Shown: positions 43,731-52,026 of the stretch, one piece after another
Position numbering within the stretch: the stretch's first letter is position 1
Layout: every line of letters starts with the position of its first letter
Assembly (NCBI RefSeq): GCF_900184035.1
Contig: NZ_FXWP01000027.1
Span: 186,001-250,000 of the forward strand
DNA from: Kosakonia pseudosacchari
Lineage (GTDB): Bacteria > Pseudomonadota > Gammaproteobacteria > Enterobacterales > Enterobacteriaceae
Length of the DNA: 64,000 nucleotides
Direction: 5' to 3'
Made by a program: the position numbers and the translations under genes
The notes under the pieces: model-generated
The model's input: the letters and a program-made list of their open reading frames with translations, nothing else
Database searches by the model: none
What the model was told of the DNA's origin: nothing

Positions 43731-44016
43731 AGTAAGTATAATTTGGTGGGCGCTCAACATTCTTGTAAATAGATTCTTCTTGCTTCATGCACTTTCGAGA
43801 ACAAGGCCAGGTGACGCTTCATAGAAGTTCCTCTGACATTGAATTGTGCAGTGACTTTGGAACATCCAAAGCTATATTTGGATCATTTTTGTGACATGAT
43901 TTTTGTTAGATAAAAAAGATTACATGAAACGGAAGTGAGTTTATTGCTAGAATACATACATAAACGAAGCCGGTTTTTCAGCAGTAGTAGAGATCCTATT
44001 CCTGATAAAGTGAAAA

Positions 44017-44391
44017 ATGACAAATTTAGCTTTGTCATTTTTCAAATACGAGGTTGCCGTGTTTTCATTTTGCTCAGTCCACACAGTAGCTTGCAATGCA
44101 ACTGTCTCAAAGGCGATAAACGAGGCATTAGAGAAAAATATCATCGTAAACGATATAATTCGGTTAACCATTGTCCAGCCTGACGAGGCTATGGCAAAGC
44201 AGCATATTTTGGTTGAGCGCACATTGTTAGATGAGCTGAATATTAATTGCGATGGTGAGTATGTCTTATATGACAGGGATCGTGAAAATAAAAAGATAAA
44301 TGACAGAGTTGTTATTAATAAATTATCATCTCACCTATGTGATGTTTGTCCGATTTGTCTGTATGAAAAGACTGGGTTCAAGTCTATATAA
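44017..44391 (+). CDS. Hypothetical protein, orphan
   Basis: The frame has 124 residues with a hydrophobic N-terminus (LALSFFKYEVAVFSFCSVHTVAC) and a charged C-terminal half with three Cys (CDVCPICLYEKTG). The C-terminal part looks like real protein; the N-terminal part overlaps another open frame (43935-44183) and may be misassigned. It is AT-rich. I do not recognise it. The preceding 286 bases (43731-44016) show no other convincing gene. Confidence 0.4.
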   Translation: MTNLALSFFKYEVAVFSFCSVHTVACNATVSKAINEALEKNIIVNDIIRLTIVQPDEAMAKQHILVERTLLDELNINCDGEYVLYDRDRENKKINDRVVINKLSSHLCDVCPICLYEKTGFKSI

Positions 44392-44695
44392 TATTATTGC
44401 ATTTAAATAAAAATTATGATGAGAAACAAAAAGGCGGATTTTGCTGTACCCAGATGATTTTGATGTGTAATTGTTTTTCGAATGGAATAACAGGTTTACC
44501 CCATCAAGCTATAAAATCAGACGCATATAAAGTCTGTTAGCTTCTATTCAGAAGTTCAATTCCCACCGGACACCTCTGTTGAAATTTTGATTCCTTAGTT
44601 TTGACTTATCGACATGACAGTAAAGCAAAATTTATCTTGATGATGCTTTTTAGGATATTCAGCTTTGCTGTTTTATAGAATTATCAGGAGTTGTT
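44392..44695 (+). other. AT-rich spacer without a gene
   Basis: This stretch holds no convincing open frame on either strand. The text GTTCAATTCCCACCGGACACC near 44549-44571 looks superficially like a tRNA 3' end, but no matching T-arm or acceptor stem can be drawn. A ribosome-binding site (CAGGAG) for the next gene lies at its right end. Confidence 0.5.
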
Positions 44696-44950
44696 ATGGC
44701 TGAAGTGAACGTTATTCACAAAGAAAAGGGCGATTTCTTTATTTTGCAAAGCGACGATAAATATTTTATTTGCATGATTTGGCCCTATAACAGTATGTGG
44801 GATGTGCAAAAATGTTTTATTCTCGACAATGCCGAGTTAAGTCGATATGAGGATTTTCATGAAATGGTCTCGTTAGCAAAAGATATGCGCGACAATTATG
44901 ATAAATACAAACATCGTGAAGTCCCGGTTCCTGAGTTTAAAGTGCGCTAA
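44696..44950 (+). CDS. Small orphan protein
   Basis: The protein has 84 residues: MAEVNVIHKEKGDFFILQSDDKYFICMIWPYNSMWDV..., then a helical, charged C-terminus ending VPVPEFKVR. CAGGAG before the ATG is a good ribosome-binding site. No signal peptide is present. It has the size and style of a cytoplasmic immunity protein, but no family is recognised and no toxin partner is adjacent. Confidence 0.58.
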   Translation: MAEVNVIHKEKGDFFILQSDDKYFICMIWPYNSMWDVQKCFILDNAELSRYEDFHEMVSLAKDMRDNYDKYKHREVPVPEFKVR

Positions 44951-44970
44951 AACGGATGTGAATTAAATTT

Positions 44971-45741
44971 ATGCGAGATCTTTTTTCTGGCCATGTGCGT
45001 TCGATCCTTTTTGTTTGCTTGTTCTCTTTTTTCTCCTTTGACGCTGCTGCGGTTATTGATATTAACCATTTTGACACGCTTGAAACTGTCGAAAATATCA
45101 CCATGGATAAGCAGGTGCAGGCGTCGTTAAAAAAAGTATTAGGGCCGGATTACGCTGCGTTTACAGGTAATTTCGATGTCTATGGCGAACCGCGACACAC
45201 TGCGGATGGCGGGTTATTTGTTGAAGGCTGGCTGAAAGATCTCTATCTGGAAAATGCCTCCGCATTTGTCATTTACCCGGATGGCCGGCTTTCTGCCGCA
45301 TGGCTAGTGCCAGAGGTTTCGGTTGCCCACTATAAAAGCAATACGGGCGAAAAAAGCATTCCTGAGGCACTGCAACAATGGGTTAGCCGTTTTCAGAACG
45401 TGTCATTTAACACGCCCGCGATTACTCAAACGGCTGAGACCTTCATCGATTATTTTGAAACCCCTAAATTTACGATAAAAGTGGTCACGGTGTGTGGTAA
45501 CGGCGCGAATTGTGACGAGGCAACGTACTATGGCGTGCGTAAAAATGATCGGGCCGAAGTCAGTCTGCACGGCTTTGCGGTGCGCAAAGCGTGTGAACAG
45601 GCAATCTGCCCCGTTATCACCTACACCTTTAAAAACGGCACCACCACTTATCTGCTGAGCAAAATTGATAACAGCTTAACCGTGATACAAAACCATAAAA
45701 TCCTTCTCGATGAAAAAGGTTTCTGGAAAGCGGGTGAGTAG
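44971..45741 (+). CDS. Secreted protein, C-terminal domain shared with 46146-46853
   Basis: The protein has 256 residues with a signal peptide (SILFVCLFSFFSFDAAA, cleavage before VIDI). The C-terminal ~95 residues (FTIKVVTVCGNGANCDEATYYGVRKNDRAEVSLHGFAV...TTYLLSKIDNSLTVIQNHKILLDEKGFW) line up with the C-terminus of the protein at 46146-46853 (CDDLLYTGARNRDSQQISLHGKT...DVLYLIDYNPPKLVVTQAGKTLV). The first half is different. It looks like a periplasmic immunity or accessory protein. The function is unknown. Confidence 0.6.
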   Translation: MRDLFSGHVRSILFVCLFSFFSFDAAAVIDINHFDTLETVENITMDKQVQASLKKVLGPDYAAFTGNFDVYGEPRHTADGGLFVEGWLKDLYLENASAFVIYPDGRLSAAWLVPEVSVAHYKSNTGEKSIPEALQQWVSRFQNVSFNTPAITQTAETFIDYFETPKFTIKVVTVCGNGANCDEATYYGVRKNDRAEVSLHGFAVRKACEQAICPVITYTFKNGTTTYLLSKIDNSLTVIQNHKILLDEKGFWKAGE

Positions 45742-45880
45742 CTTCGCATGTCGTGTCACCGTGCGTTTCAACGGAGTAAGTGATCGTGCGGTAAAACAGA
45801 TAAGCGCTGGCGGCGTTATTCAGGGAATAATTTCAGCCATCACCTTTTCGCTGCTGAATTAACATGATGAGAAAATACGC

Positions 45881-46108
45881 ATGAATCTGTTAACCCGTGA
45901 AGAGGGCGAAGCGTTACTGAACAAATTCCTCAGCCGAGCGCTTAAAAATCCGGCGGATATTGAAACATTAATGACACTGGCCAGAGAGCATCCATCGACC
46001 ATTCCCCTGAAAGGGATTATCTACCAGTATGATCGCATGGAAAAAAACGTGTTATCGAAAGCGGATCTTGACGACCTCTCGACACTGATGTTCTTTTACG
46101 GGCCTTAA
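45881..46108 (+). CDS. Small cytoplasmic orphan protein
   Basis: The protein has 75 residues, all predicted helical: MNLLTREEGEALLNKFLSRALKNP, ADLDDLSTLMFFYGP. It has no signal peptide and no recognised family. A helical bundle of this size is common among immunity proteins. The 139 bases before it carry an open frame without a good start (VIQGIISAITFSLLN), perhaps the end of a lost gene. Confidence 0.48.
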   Translation: MNLLTREEGEALLNKFLSRALKNPADIETLMTLAREHPSTIPLKGIIYQYDRMEKNVLSKADLDDLSTLMFFYGP

Positions 46109-46145
46109 GAATCAACTTATTTGCTGTGATGCTGACAAGGAACAT

Positions 46146-46853
46146 ATGTATTCAACTCACCCAAGGTTCTATTTTGTCGCTGCAAGCTTTTTACTCTCCT
46201 GTTGCGCCAGCGCGGTGTCGGCAGCTGATTTTTCCGGGCAGTGGCACGGCAGTGAAAGCAGCGGATCTACACTTTCTCTGAAATTATCCCAGCAGAATAA
46301 TACGCTCAGCGGATCGTATTGCTTTATTACTCAGCGCGGCAACCGCATCGATTGCCCGGATGAACAGCAGGATAACCTGCGCGGCGAGGTTAAAAATAAT
46401 ACCGCCATCGTAACGTTTGATTCGAGCTTTGGCGGTAAAAATGGCAAAGCGACACTGGTTATTAATGGTGACAAACTGGCGTGGCATCTGACGCAACCAC
46501 CTGAACACGGCGACTATTACGCCCCGGAAAATTACGCGCTGGTTAAAGAGACTGTTCACGCTGGCGCGACGACGAAAATTATCCGCACTGATAATTTTAT
46601 GATTGCCATCCGCAATAATTGCGGCGCGTTCACCACGCCTTGCGATGACCTGCTTTATACCGGCGCACGAAACCGCGACAGCCAGCAGATTAGCCTGCAC
46701 GGTAAAACGCGGGTGGATGATGCAAATCGCGTGAATGGCGCAGAATTCCGTAATGGCGATGTGCTTTACCTTATCGATTACAACCCGCCGAAACTGGTGG
46801 TGACGCAGGCGGGTAAAACGCTTGTCAACCAGCCGGGTAGCTGGCTTAAATAG
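46146..46853 (+). CDS. Secreted protein with lipocalin-like N-terminus
   Basis: The protein has 235 residues with a signal peptide ending CASAVSA before ADFSGQW. The N-terminal mature half (FSGQWHGSESSGSTLSLKLSQQNNTLSGSYC) has the GxW start of small beta-barrel proteins. The C-terminal ~100 residues are shared with the protein at 44971-45741, including SLHG and a closing LV..PGSWL. AAGGA precedes the ATG. It is probably periplasmic and may be an immunity protein; there is no direct evidence for its partner. Confidence 0.6.
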   Translation: MYSTHPRFYFVAASFLLSCCASAVSAADFSGQWHGSESSGSTLSLKLSQQNNTLSGSYCFITQRGNRIDCPDEQQDNLRGEVKNNTAIVTFDSSFGGKNGKATLVINGDKLAWHLTQPPEHGDYYAPENYALVKETVHAGATTKIIRTDNFMIAIRNNCGAFTTPCDDLLYTGARNRDSQQISLHGKTRVDDANRVNGAEFRNGDVLYLIDYNPPKLVVTQAGKTLVNQPGSWLK

Positions 46854-46883
46854 CGCTTCTTTTGACGGGAGATGGAAAGGTTA

Positions 46884-47402
46884 ATGCGTCGAATATTCCC
46901 TGTTTTTGCGCTGCTGTTTGGTTTTTCTGCCCAGGCGTCACCAACGCCGCTGACGGAAAACGACTTCACCGTGGAAATTAATAACCAGGCTATTACCCTG
47001 GGGCAGGAGTGGGATCGCCATCTGATGGCGGCGCTGGGGAAACAAGCCAGCGAGGATTTTGTCGGTGAAGTGCCGTTTGGCGATGAAAACTATAAATTTT
47101 ACCGCCACATTTATGCGGGCTTTGATATCTACAGCGCCAATATCGACTGGCAGCAGCGCGGGAAAAGCATCGACAGTTATGTTATCGGGCAGATAACGCT
47201 GCATTCCCCCGCATTGCATACCGCGCGTGGTGTCGCGCCCGGCGATGCGACACAGCGTGTGATTGAGCATTATGGTGCGGGTGAAACCGATAACAGCGAT
47301 GGTCAGCAGTGGATTATGTATTCACTGGAACGCAAAAATATCGCTTTCGATGTCACCGGTGGCAGCGTGCAGGCCATTAATATCAGCGTTGAAAATGACT
47401 GA
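46884..47402 (+). CDS. Secreted protein of unknown function
   Basis: The protein has 172 residues from the ATG at 46884 (GGAAAGG upstream); an ATG at 46872 adds four residues. The signal peptide MRRIFPVFALLFGFSAQA is cleaved before SPTP. The mature protein includes YKFYRHIYAGFDIYSANIDW, YVIGQITLHSPALHTARGVAPGDATQRVIEHYG. The GVAPGDATQRVIEHYG part resembles a recurring motif in small secreted immunity-type proteins. It is 30 bases after the previous gene and probably in the same transcript. Confidence 0.58.
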   Translation: MRRIFPVFALLFGFSAQASPTPLTENDFTVEINNQAITLGQEWDRHLMAALGKQASEDFVGEVPFGDENYKFYRHIYAGFDIYSANIDWQQRGKSIDSYVIGQITLHSPALHTARGVAPGDATQRVIEHYGAGETDNSDGQQWIMYSLERKNIAFDVTGGSVQAINISVEND

Positions 47403-47434
47403 GCGGGCGACCTGTTCCGGCCGGGGTGACGAAG

Positions 47435-47809
47435 ATGAGAATCGACAAATTCATTAAGAAACGCGTCATGCTGCACGATGGCGTGGAAACGCGCTTTTTT
47501 AATCAGCGTGTCGAATTGATTTGTCCGCGTTGCCAGAAGCCAATTGAGCCGGATCTCTACCAGAGCCAGGATTTTGCCCGGCTGCCGGAGCACATCCAGG
47601 CCGCCGTGGCGGCAAGAATCAAAGCTATTACTTTCCATCCTGAGGCGTTTACCCGTTACTCCGCGCCAGAGGGCTCGCTGCTCTGTTCTGCGCATAGCTG
47701 TGAGGACGGGCAGGGGAAAACGCTGGTTATCTTCAGTTATAAAGAGCAGCAGCCTGCCCGTTACATCGCCACACTTTATGCGCTGCTGGTGGTTAGCGAT
47801 GATCAATAA
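47435..47809 (+). CDS. Small orphan protein
   Basis: The protein has 124 residues. It has Cys pairs CPRC (ICPRCQKPIEP) and CSAHSC (LLCSAHSCEDGQGKT), which could bind a metal, and no signal peptide. The start at 47435 has GGGGTGA before it; GTG 47426 is an alternative. Its end overlaps the next gene by 11 bases, which couples it to the second Rhs-immunity paralogue. No family is recognised. Confidence 0.52.
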   Translation: MRIDKFIKKRVMLHDGVETRFFNQRVELICPRCQKPIEPDLYQSQDFARLPEHIQAAVAARIKAITFHPEAFTRYSAPEGSLLCSAHSCEDGQGKTLVIFSYKEQQPARYIATLYALLVVSDDQ

Positions 47810-48107
47810 AGCGTGGCGCGAGGAGTTGCAGGAACTGAAGCGCGATGGTTCTGCCTGTCAGTTTCATGACGCCGAATGGGGCGTTATTCGCCTTAAATTG
47901 CTTTACCGGGGCGAGTTTCTTTTCTTTCAGCGTAATGAACGGGCGCTGATTTGTGAGGTTTCTGCGCGCTACAGCACGCTGGATAAAACGAGCCTTAAAC
48001 GATGGGATGACGGCAGTGTCATTGGGGCTGGCGAACGCGAAGCGCTGGCGAAGATTATTGCGCGCTATTATCGGCTCTGTTGGAAAGATGAACTCCGCAT
48101 CAACTAA
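47799..48107 (+). CDS. Orphan paralogue of the Rhs immunity protein
   Basis: The protein has 102 residues and aligns along its whole length with the protein at 42469-42774: LQELKRDGSACQFHDAEWGVIRLKLLYRGE, FFQRNERALICEVSARYSTLDKTSLKRWDDGSVI. It is more GC-rich than its sister. The longer open frame upstream (from 47544) merely overlaps the previous gene; the ATG at 47799 fits the alignment. It is the last gene of the T6SS region and probably marks an earlier Rhs tip that has been lost. Confidence 0.68.
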   Translation: MINKAWREELQELKRDGSACQFHDAEWGVIRLKLLYRGEFLFFQRNERALICEVSARYSTLDKTSLKRWDDGSVIGAGEREALAKIIARYYRLCWKDELRIN

Positions 48108-48130
48108 ACATGCGCTGATTTATGATCAAT

Positions 48131-48166
48131 AAAAACCCCCGGTCGGGAACGCCGCCGGGGGTTTTT
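48131..48166. terminator. Bidirectional terminator at the end of the T6SS region
   Basis: AAAAACCCCCGG (48131-48142) and CCGGGGGTTTTT (48155-48166) form a perfect 12-bp stem with A and T tracts on both sides, so it can stop transcription from either strand. It lies between the last orphan gene (+) and the fumarase gene (-). Confidence 0.9.
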
Positions 48167-48176
48167 CACATTTTAC

Positions 48177-49826
48177 TTAACGCTGGTTACAGCCGGCGCA
48201 CTGTTTGTTCTGGATCTGCTGGAAGAAGTCGTTACCTTTGTCGTCCACCAGAATGAACGCCGGGAAGTTCTCCACTTCAATTTTCCAGATCGCTTCCATA
48301 CCCAGTTCCGGGTAAGCCACGCATTCGAGGCTCTTAATGCTCTGCTGCGCCAGTACGGCAGCCGGACCGCCAATACTCCCCAGATAGAAACCGCCGTGTT
48401 TGGCACAGGCATCGGTCACTTGTTGGCTGCGGTTGCCTTTTGCCAGCATGATCATGCTCGCGCCGTGCGATTGCAGTAGATCCACGTAGGAGTCCATTCG
48501 CCCTGCGGTGGTTGGGCCAAGCGAACCGGAGGCATACCCTTCTGGCGTTTTTGCCGGGCCGGCGTAGTAGATCGGGTGATCTTTCACGTACTGCGGCAGC
48601 TCTTCGCCATTATCAATCAGCTCTTTCAGTTTCGCGTGAGCAATATCGCGCGCCACGATAATTGTGCCGTTCAGCGAAACGCGGGTTGATACCGGGAACG
48701 CGGAAAGCTGGGCGAGGATCGCTTTCATCGACTGGTTGAGATCGATTTTCGCCACATCGCCTTCGCCCTGCTGGCGCAGTTCTTCCGGAATATACTGCCC
48801 CGGATTGTGCTCCATCTTCTCGATCCAGATACCTTCGCGGTTGATTTTCGCTTTGATATTACGGTCGGCGGAGCAGGAGACGCCCATGCCGATAGGGCAG
48901 GAAGCACCGTGGCGCGGCAGGCGGATCACGCGGATGTCGTGAGCAAAATATTTACCGCCAAACTGTGCGCCAAGACCGAGGTTCTGCGCTTCTTGCATTA
49001 ATTCCTGTTCCAGCTGGACATCGCGGAACGCCTGACCGTGCTCGTTACCTTCAGTCGGCAGACCATCGTAGTAGCGGGTGGAGGCCAGTTTCACCGTTTT
49101 CAGCGTTGATTCAGCCGACGTACCGCCAATCACAAACGCGATATGGTAAGGCGGGCAGGCTGCCGTGCCGAGGGTACGCATTTTCTCAACCAGGTAGTTT
49201 TTCAGCTTCGCCGGGGTAATCAGCGCTTTGGTTTCCTGATAGAGATAGGTTTTGTTAGCTGAACCGCCGCCTTTGGCGATACACAGGAATTTATACTCGT
49301 CGCCGTCCACGCTGTAGAGATCGATCTGTGCAGGCAGGTTAGTCCCGGTGTTGACCTCTTTGTACATATCCAGCGGCGCATTCTGCGAATAACGCAGGTT
49401 GTCTTCGGTGTAGGTGTTGTACACACCACGCGCCAGCGCCGCTTCATCGCCGCCGCCGGTCCACACGCGCTGACCTTTTTTACCCATGATAATTGCCGTG
49501 CCGGTGTCCTGGCAGGTCGGCAACACGCCTTTGGCGGCGATTTCGGAGTTACGCAGGAATTGCAGAGCAACGTATTTGTCGTTTTCGCTCGCTTGCGGGT
49601 CATGCAGAATGGCCGCCACCTGTTTCTGGTGGGAAGGGCGCAGCATAAAGGAGGCGTCATGGAACGCGCGTTGCGCCAGCAGCGTCAGCGCTTCCGGCTC
49701 GACTTTCAGCACTTGCTGGCCGTCAAAGTCGGCAACAGAGACATATTCACGGCTCAGCAGATAATATTCCGTATCGTCTTTCGCCAGCGGGAACGGGTCC
49801 TGATAAACAAAGGGTTTGTTCGACAT
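48177..49826 (-). CDS. fumB: Class I fumarase (FumB/FumA-type)
   Basis: The protein has 549 residues and is a full-length class I iron-sulfur fumarate hydratase (E. coli FumA/FumB are 548). It begins [14 protein letters not shown] and has VLPTCQDTG (Cys105) and [12 protein letters not shown], cysteines of the 4Fe-4S cluster, plus [14 protein letters not shown]. The C-terminus NKQCAGC and several internal stretches ([18 protein letters not shown]) read closer to FumB, the anaerobic form. It interconverts malate and fumarate. Its neighbours (dicarboxylate transporter, fumarate reductase, DcuSR) support an anaerobic role. It lies downstream of the transporter on the same strand. Confidence 0.88.
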   Translation of the reverse strand: MSNKPFVYQDPFPLAKDDTEYYLLSREYVSVADFDGQQVLKVEPEALTLLAQRAFHDASFMLRPSHQKQVAAILHDPQASENDKYVALQFLRNSEIAAKGVLPTCQDTGTAIIMGKKGQRVWTGGGDEAALARGVYNTYTEDNLRYSQNAPLDMYKEVNTGTNLPAQIDLYSVDGDEYKFLCIAKGGGSANKTYLYQETKALITPAKLKNYLVEKMRTLGTAACPPYHIAFVIGGTSAESTLKTVKLASTRYYDGLPTEGNEHGQAFRDVQLEQELMQEAQNLGLGAQFGGKYFAHDIRVIRLPRHGASCPIGMGVSCSADRNIKAKINREGIWIEKMEHNPGQYIPEELRQQGEGDVAKIDLNQSMKAILAQLSAFPVSTRVSLNGTIIVARDIAHAKLKELIDNGEELPQYVKDHPIYYAGPAKTPEGYASGSLGPTTAGRMDSYVDLLQSHGASMIMLAKGNRSQQVTDACAKHGGFYLGSIGGPAAVLAQQSIKSLECVAYPELGMEAIWKIEVENFPAFILVDDKGNDFFQQIQNKQCAGCNQR

Positions 49827-49847
49827 AGCTCTTTACTCCATAAAAAT

Positions 49848-49874
49848 AAAACCGCCGGGAATGCCCGGCGGTTA
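49848..49874 (-). terminator. Hairpin between the transporter and fumarase genes
   Basis: ACCGCCGGG and CCCGGCGGT (49851-49859 and 49864-49872) form a perfect stem with loop AATG. On the minus strand it is followed by TTTTATTTTTA, so it can act as a partial terminator that lowers fumarase expression relative to the transporter or processes the transcript. Confidence 0.65.
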
Positions 49875-49878
49875 CGAA

Positions 49879-51399
49879 TCAGAACATCATGGTGATCCAC
49901 GGATAACCAATCAACAGCAGGGCGGCCAGGAAGATTGCACCGAAGATGGTGCCCAGACGCCAGTAATCTTTGGTCGGCAGGTAGCCGCTACCGTAGTAAA
50001 TCGGGCTTGGGCCAGTACCGTACGGAGTGATGATGCCCATCACGCCGAGCGAAGTACACAGCACCAGAACCACCACTTCCATATTGATGCCAGGAATTGT
50101 CGCGGCGATGGTCAGCATCGCAGGCAGCAGCGCCGTGGTGTGCGCGGTAGTACTGGCGAACAGATAGTGCAGCAGGTAGAACGCCAGCAGCAGGGCGATG
50201 GTCGCCATCCCCGGAGAGATACCGCTCATCAGCAGGCCACCTTCTTTACCCAACCAGGCGATAAAGCCGGTGGTGGAGAGGCCATCGGCCAGCGCAACTA
50301 ACGTGGCGAACCAGACAAAGGTGTTCCAGGCCGGTTTGTTGCTGGTGATGTCGTTCCAGGTTAACACGCCGGTCCACAGCATCAGCACGACCACCAGCAG
50401 CGCGGCAAGCGCAGGCTCGATAAAGTCGGCGGCGAAGATCCACATCAGCAGCGCACAGCAGACAAACACCAGCAGCAGGATCTCATTGCGTGACATTCTG
50501 CCCAGTTTTTCCAGTTCGCGGCTCGCCCACAGCGGCACTTCGTCATTGATTTTCACTTCTGGCGGGTAGAACCAGTAAGCCAGCAGCGGCATGGTCAGAA
50601 TCAACAGCACGCCCAGCGGCAGGAAGGCGATAAACCAGCTACCCCAGGAGATGTTAATGCCAACGGTGCTTTTCACCAGCGCCAGCGCCAGCAGGTTCGG
50701 TGCCAGTGCGGACAGGAACATAGAACTGGTGATACAGGCTGCGGTAATCGCTACCCACATCAGGTAAGAACCGATGCGGCGCGCGCTTGGATCGTTCGGT
50801 TTGGAACCGTACAGCGGCGGCAGGTTGGCGATAATCGGATAGATGGTCCCGCCGCTACGCGCGGTGTTTGACGGGGTGAACGGTGCCAGCAGCAGATCGG
50901 CGAAAGTAATGGCGTAACCGAGCGTCAGGCTGCGGCGGCCAAGGTATTTCACCAGAATCAGTGCCAGGCGGCGACCAAACTGGGTTTTATCGTAACCGGC
51001 GGCAAACATAAACGCGCCGAAGATAAGCCACACGGTGGAGTTACCGAAACCGCTCACCGCCCATTTAAAGGACTGGCCAGCCAGCTTGAATTTCGGATCG
51101 GCCAGTTGTTCCGGGCTGAATAACAGCCACTGGCTACACAGCGCGATAACCACCACGCCGGTCATGCCGATAACCGCACCCGGCAGGGGTTCGAAAATCA
51201 GGCCGACGATAACGCCAACGAAGATAGCAAAGTAGTGCCAGGCGAACGGCGGTAAACCTTCCGGTACCGGGACAAACAGCAGAAGCACTGCCACGATAAT
51301 CGGTAACGCCATCATTATCAGGCGGTTTTTATTTCCGGCTTTGGCACTGGCTGCAGGAGCAGACGGTGGGGTTGTTGTTTTCTCTGTCATAGTGAGCAT
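49879..51399 (-). CDS. DASS-family dicarboxylate/tricarboxylate transporter (CitT/TtdT-like)
   Basis: The protein has 506 residues and about 12 membrane segments. The two SNT-type motifs of the divalent anion:Na+ symporter family are seen as PFTPSNTARSGGT and ASTTAHTTALLPA. In the anaerobic CitT/TtdT branch these proteins exchange external citrate, tartrate or fumarate for succinate. Succinate export would match the fumarate reductase next door. Two ATGs (51399 and 51390) are possible; neither has a strong ribosome-binding site. A perfect FNR box lies upstream. Substrate choice cannot be read from the sequence. Confidence 0.82.
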   Translation of the reverse strand: MLTMTEKTTTPPSAPAASAKAGNKNRLIMMALPIIVAVLLLFVPVPEGLPPFAWHYFAIFVGVIVGLIFEPLPGAVIGMTGVVVIALCSQWLLFSPEQLADPKFKLAGQSFKWAVSGFGNSTVWLIFGAFMFAAGYDKTQFGRRLALILVKYLGRRSLTLGYAITFADLLLAPFTPSNTARSGGTIYPIIANLPPLYGSKPNDPSARRIGSYLMWVAITAACITSSMFLSALAPNLLALALVKSTVGINISWGSWFIAFLPLGVLLILTMPLLAYWFYPPEVKINDEVPLWASRELEKLGRMSRNEILLLVFVCCALLMWIFAADFIEPALAALLVVVLMLWTGVLTWNDITSNKPAWNTFVWFATLVALADGLSTTGFIAWLGKEGGLLMSGISPGMATIALLLAFYLLHYLFASTTAHTTALLPAMLTIAATIPGINMEVVVLVLCTSLGVMGIITPYGTGPSPIYYGSGYLPTKDYWRLGTIFGAIFLAALLLIGYPWITMMF

Positions 51400-51552
51400 C
51401 TACAAGTAGTTAAAAATTCGGTCATGCGCGGAAAGTGAATCTCTGATTATTTTAGTTTCAAAAGTTACTTTAATTTTTTATTGAGACTTTTCACATTCTG
51501 GCATGTGTTGTTTAACGCAAATTCAATCGCATTAAATAAAAATCTGAGCGTA

Positions 51553-51558
51553 TTTATA
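51553..51558 (-). promoter_or_regulatory. Likely -10 element of the transporter promoter
   Basis: On the minus strand, TATAAA at 51558-51553 is centred about 36 bases from the centre of the FNR box (51591.5). With a start site near 51547-51550, FNR would sit at about -42, the class II activator position. There is no good -35 box, as expected for an activator-dependent promoter. Confidence 0.5.
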
Positions 51559-51584
51559 TATTGCTCTTCCATTGGTGAAGGCTA

Positions 51585-51598
51585 TTGATTGAGATCAA
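51585..51598. promoter_or_regulatory. FNR binding site
   Basis: TTGATTGAGATCAA matches the FNR consensus TTGAT-N4-ATCAA with no mismatch. FNR is the oxygen-sensing activator of anaerobic genes in enterobacteria. The site is about 190 bases upstream of the transporter start and 430 upstream of the reductase start, so it more likely serves the transporter-fumarase operon. Confidence 0.85.
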
Positions 51599-52026
51599 GA
51601 AAACGAAACGAACGACACTTTTTTTAATAAAATGAATACCCACAGAGTATTATGTGGTTAATTTCACAAAATTACCGTAAATGTTAAAAAACGGTGCTGA
51701 TAATAACTCTCATTAACGTGGATTTTTCTTTTAACTGTATGATATTTTTTTGTTTTATTATTTTAATAAAGCTGGAAAGGAAAAGTGCGAAGTAATCGCA
51801 ATGTTACCGGTAATTAAAGTGATGTGAACGCGATATTTAAAAATGATAATACGCTGGAGGTAGCTCTGTTATTAGGGTGGTTAAATAGTTTTATAACTAA
51901 CGTAATTAATTTGGTAATTAAAATTCACGGTATATTAAATACACGACATCAGGATTAAAAAACAGAACGAAAAATAAATCCGTCACCGAATTCAAAGTTT
52001 TTAATTTTTAGATTTGGAGTTTAATT

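Larger units (their letters stand above)
51400..52026. promoter_or_regulatory. AT-rich divergent control region of the fumarate locus
   Basis: This 627-base stretch without a gene separates the divergent transporter and fumarate reductase genes. It is strongly AT-rich and contains a perfect FNR site near its left third (listed separately). I see no credible open frame. A ribosome-binding site GGAG serves the reductase ATG at 52027. Sites for DcuR are expected but cannot be recognised with confidence. Confidence 0.7.

Noticed and set aside
43935-44183. An 82-residue open frame before the 44017 gene
   Set aside because: It overlaps the longer frame 44017-44391, which has better protein-like text in its second half, and it has no clear ribosome-binding site.
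44545-44575. Text resembling a tRNA 3' end (possible attachment-site remnant)
   Set aside because: The T-loop-like GTTCAATTC is present, but the bases on each side do not pair as a T-arm and no acceptor partner is found upstream.
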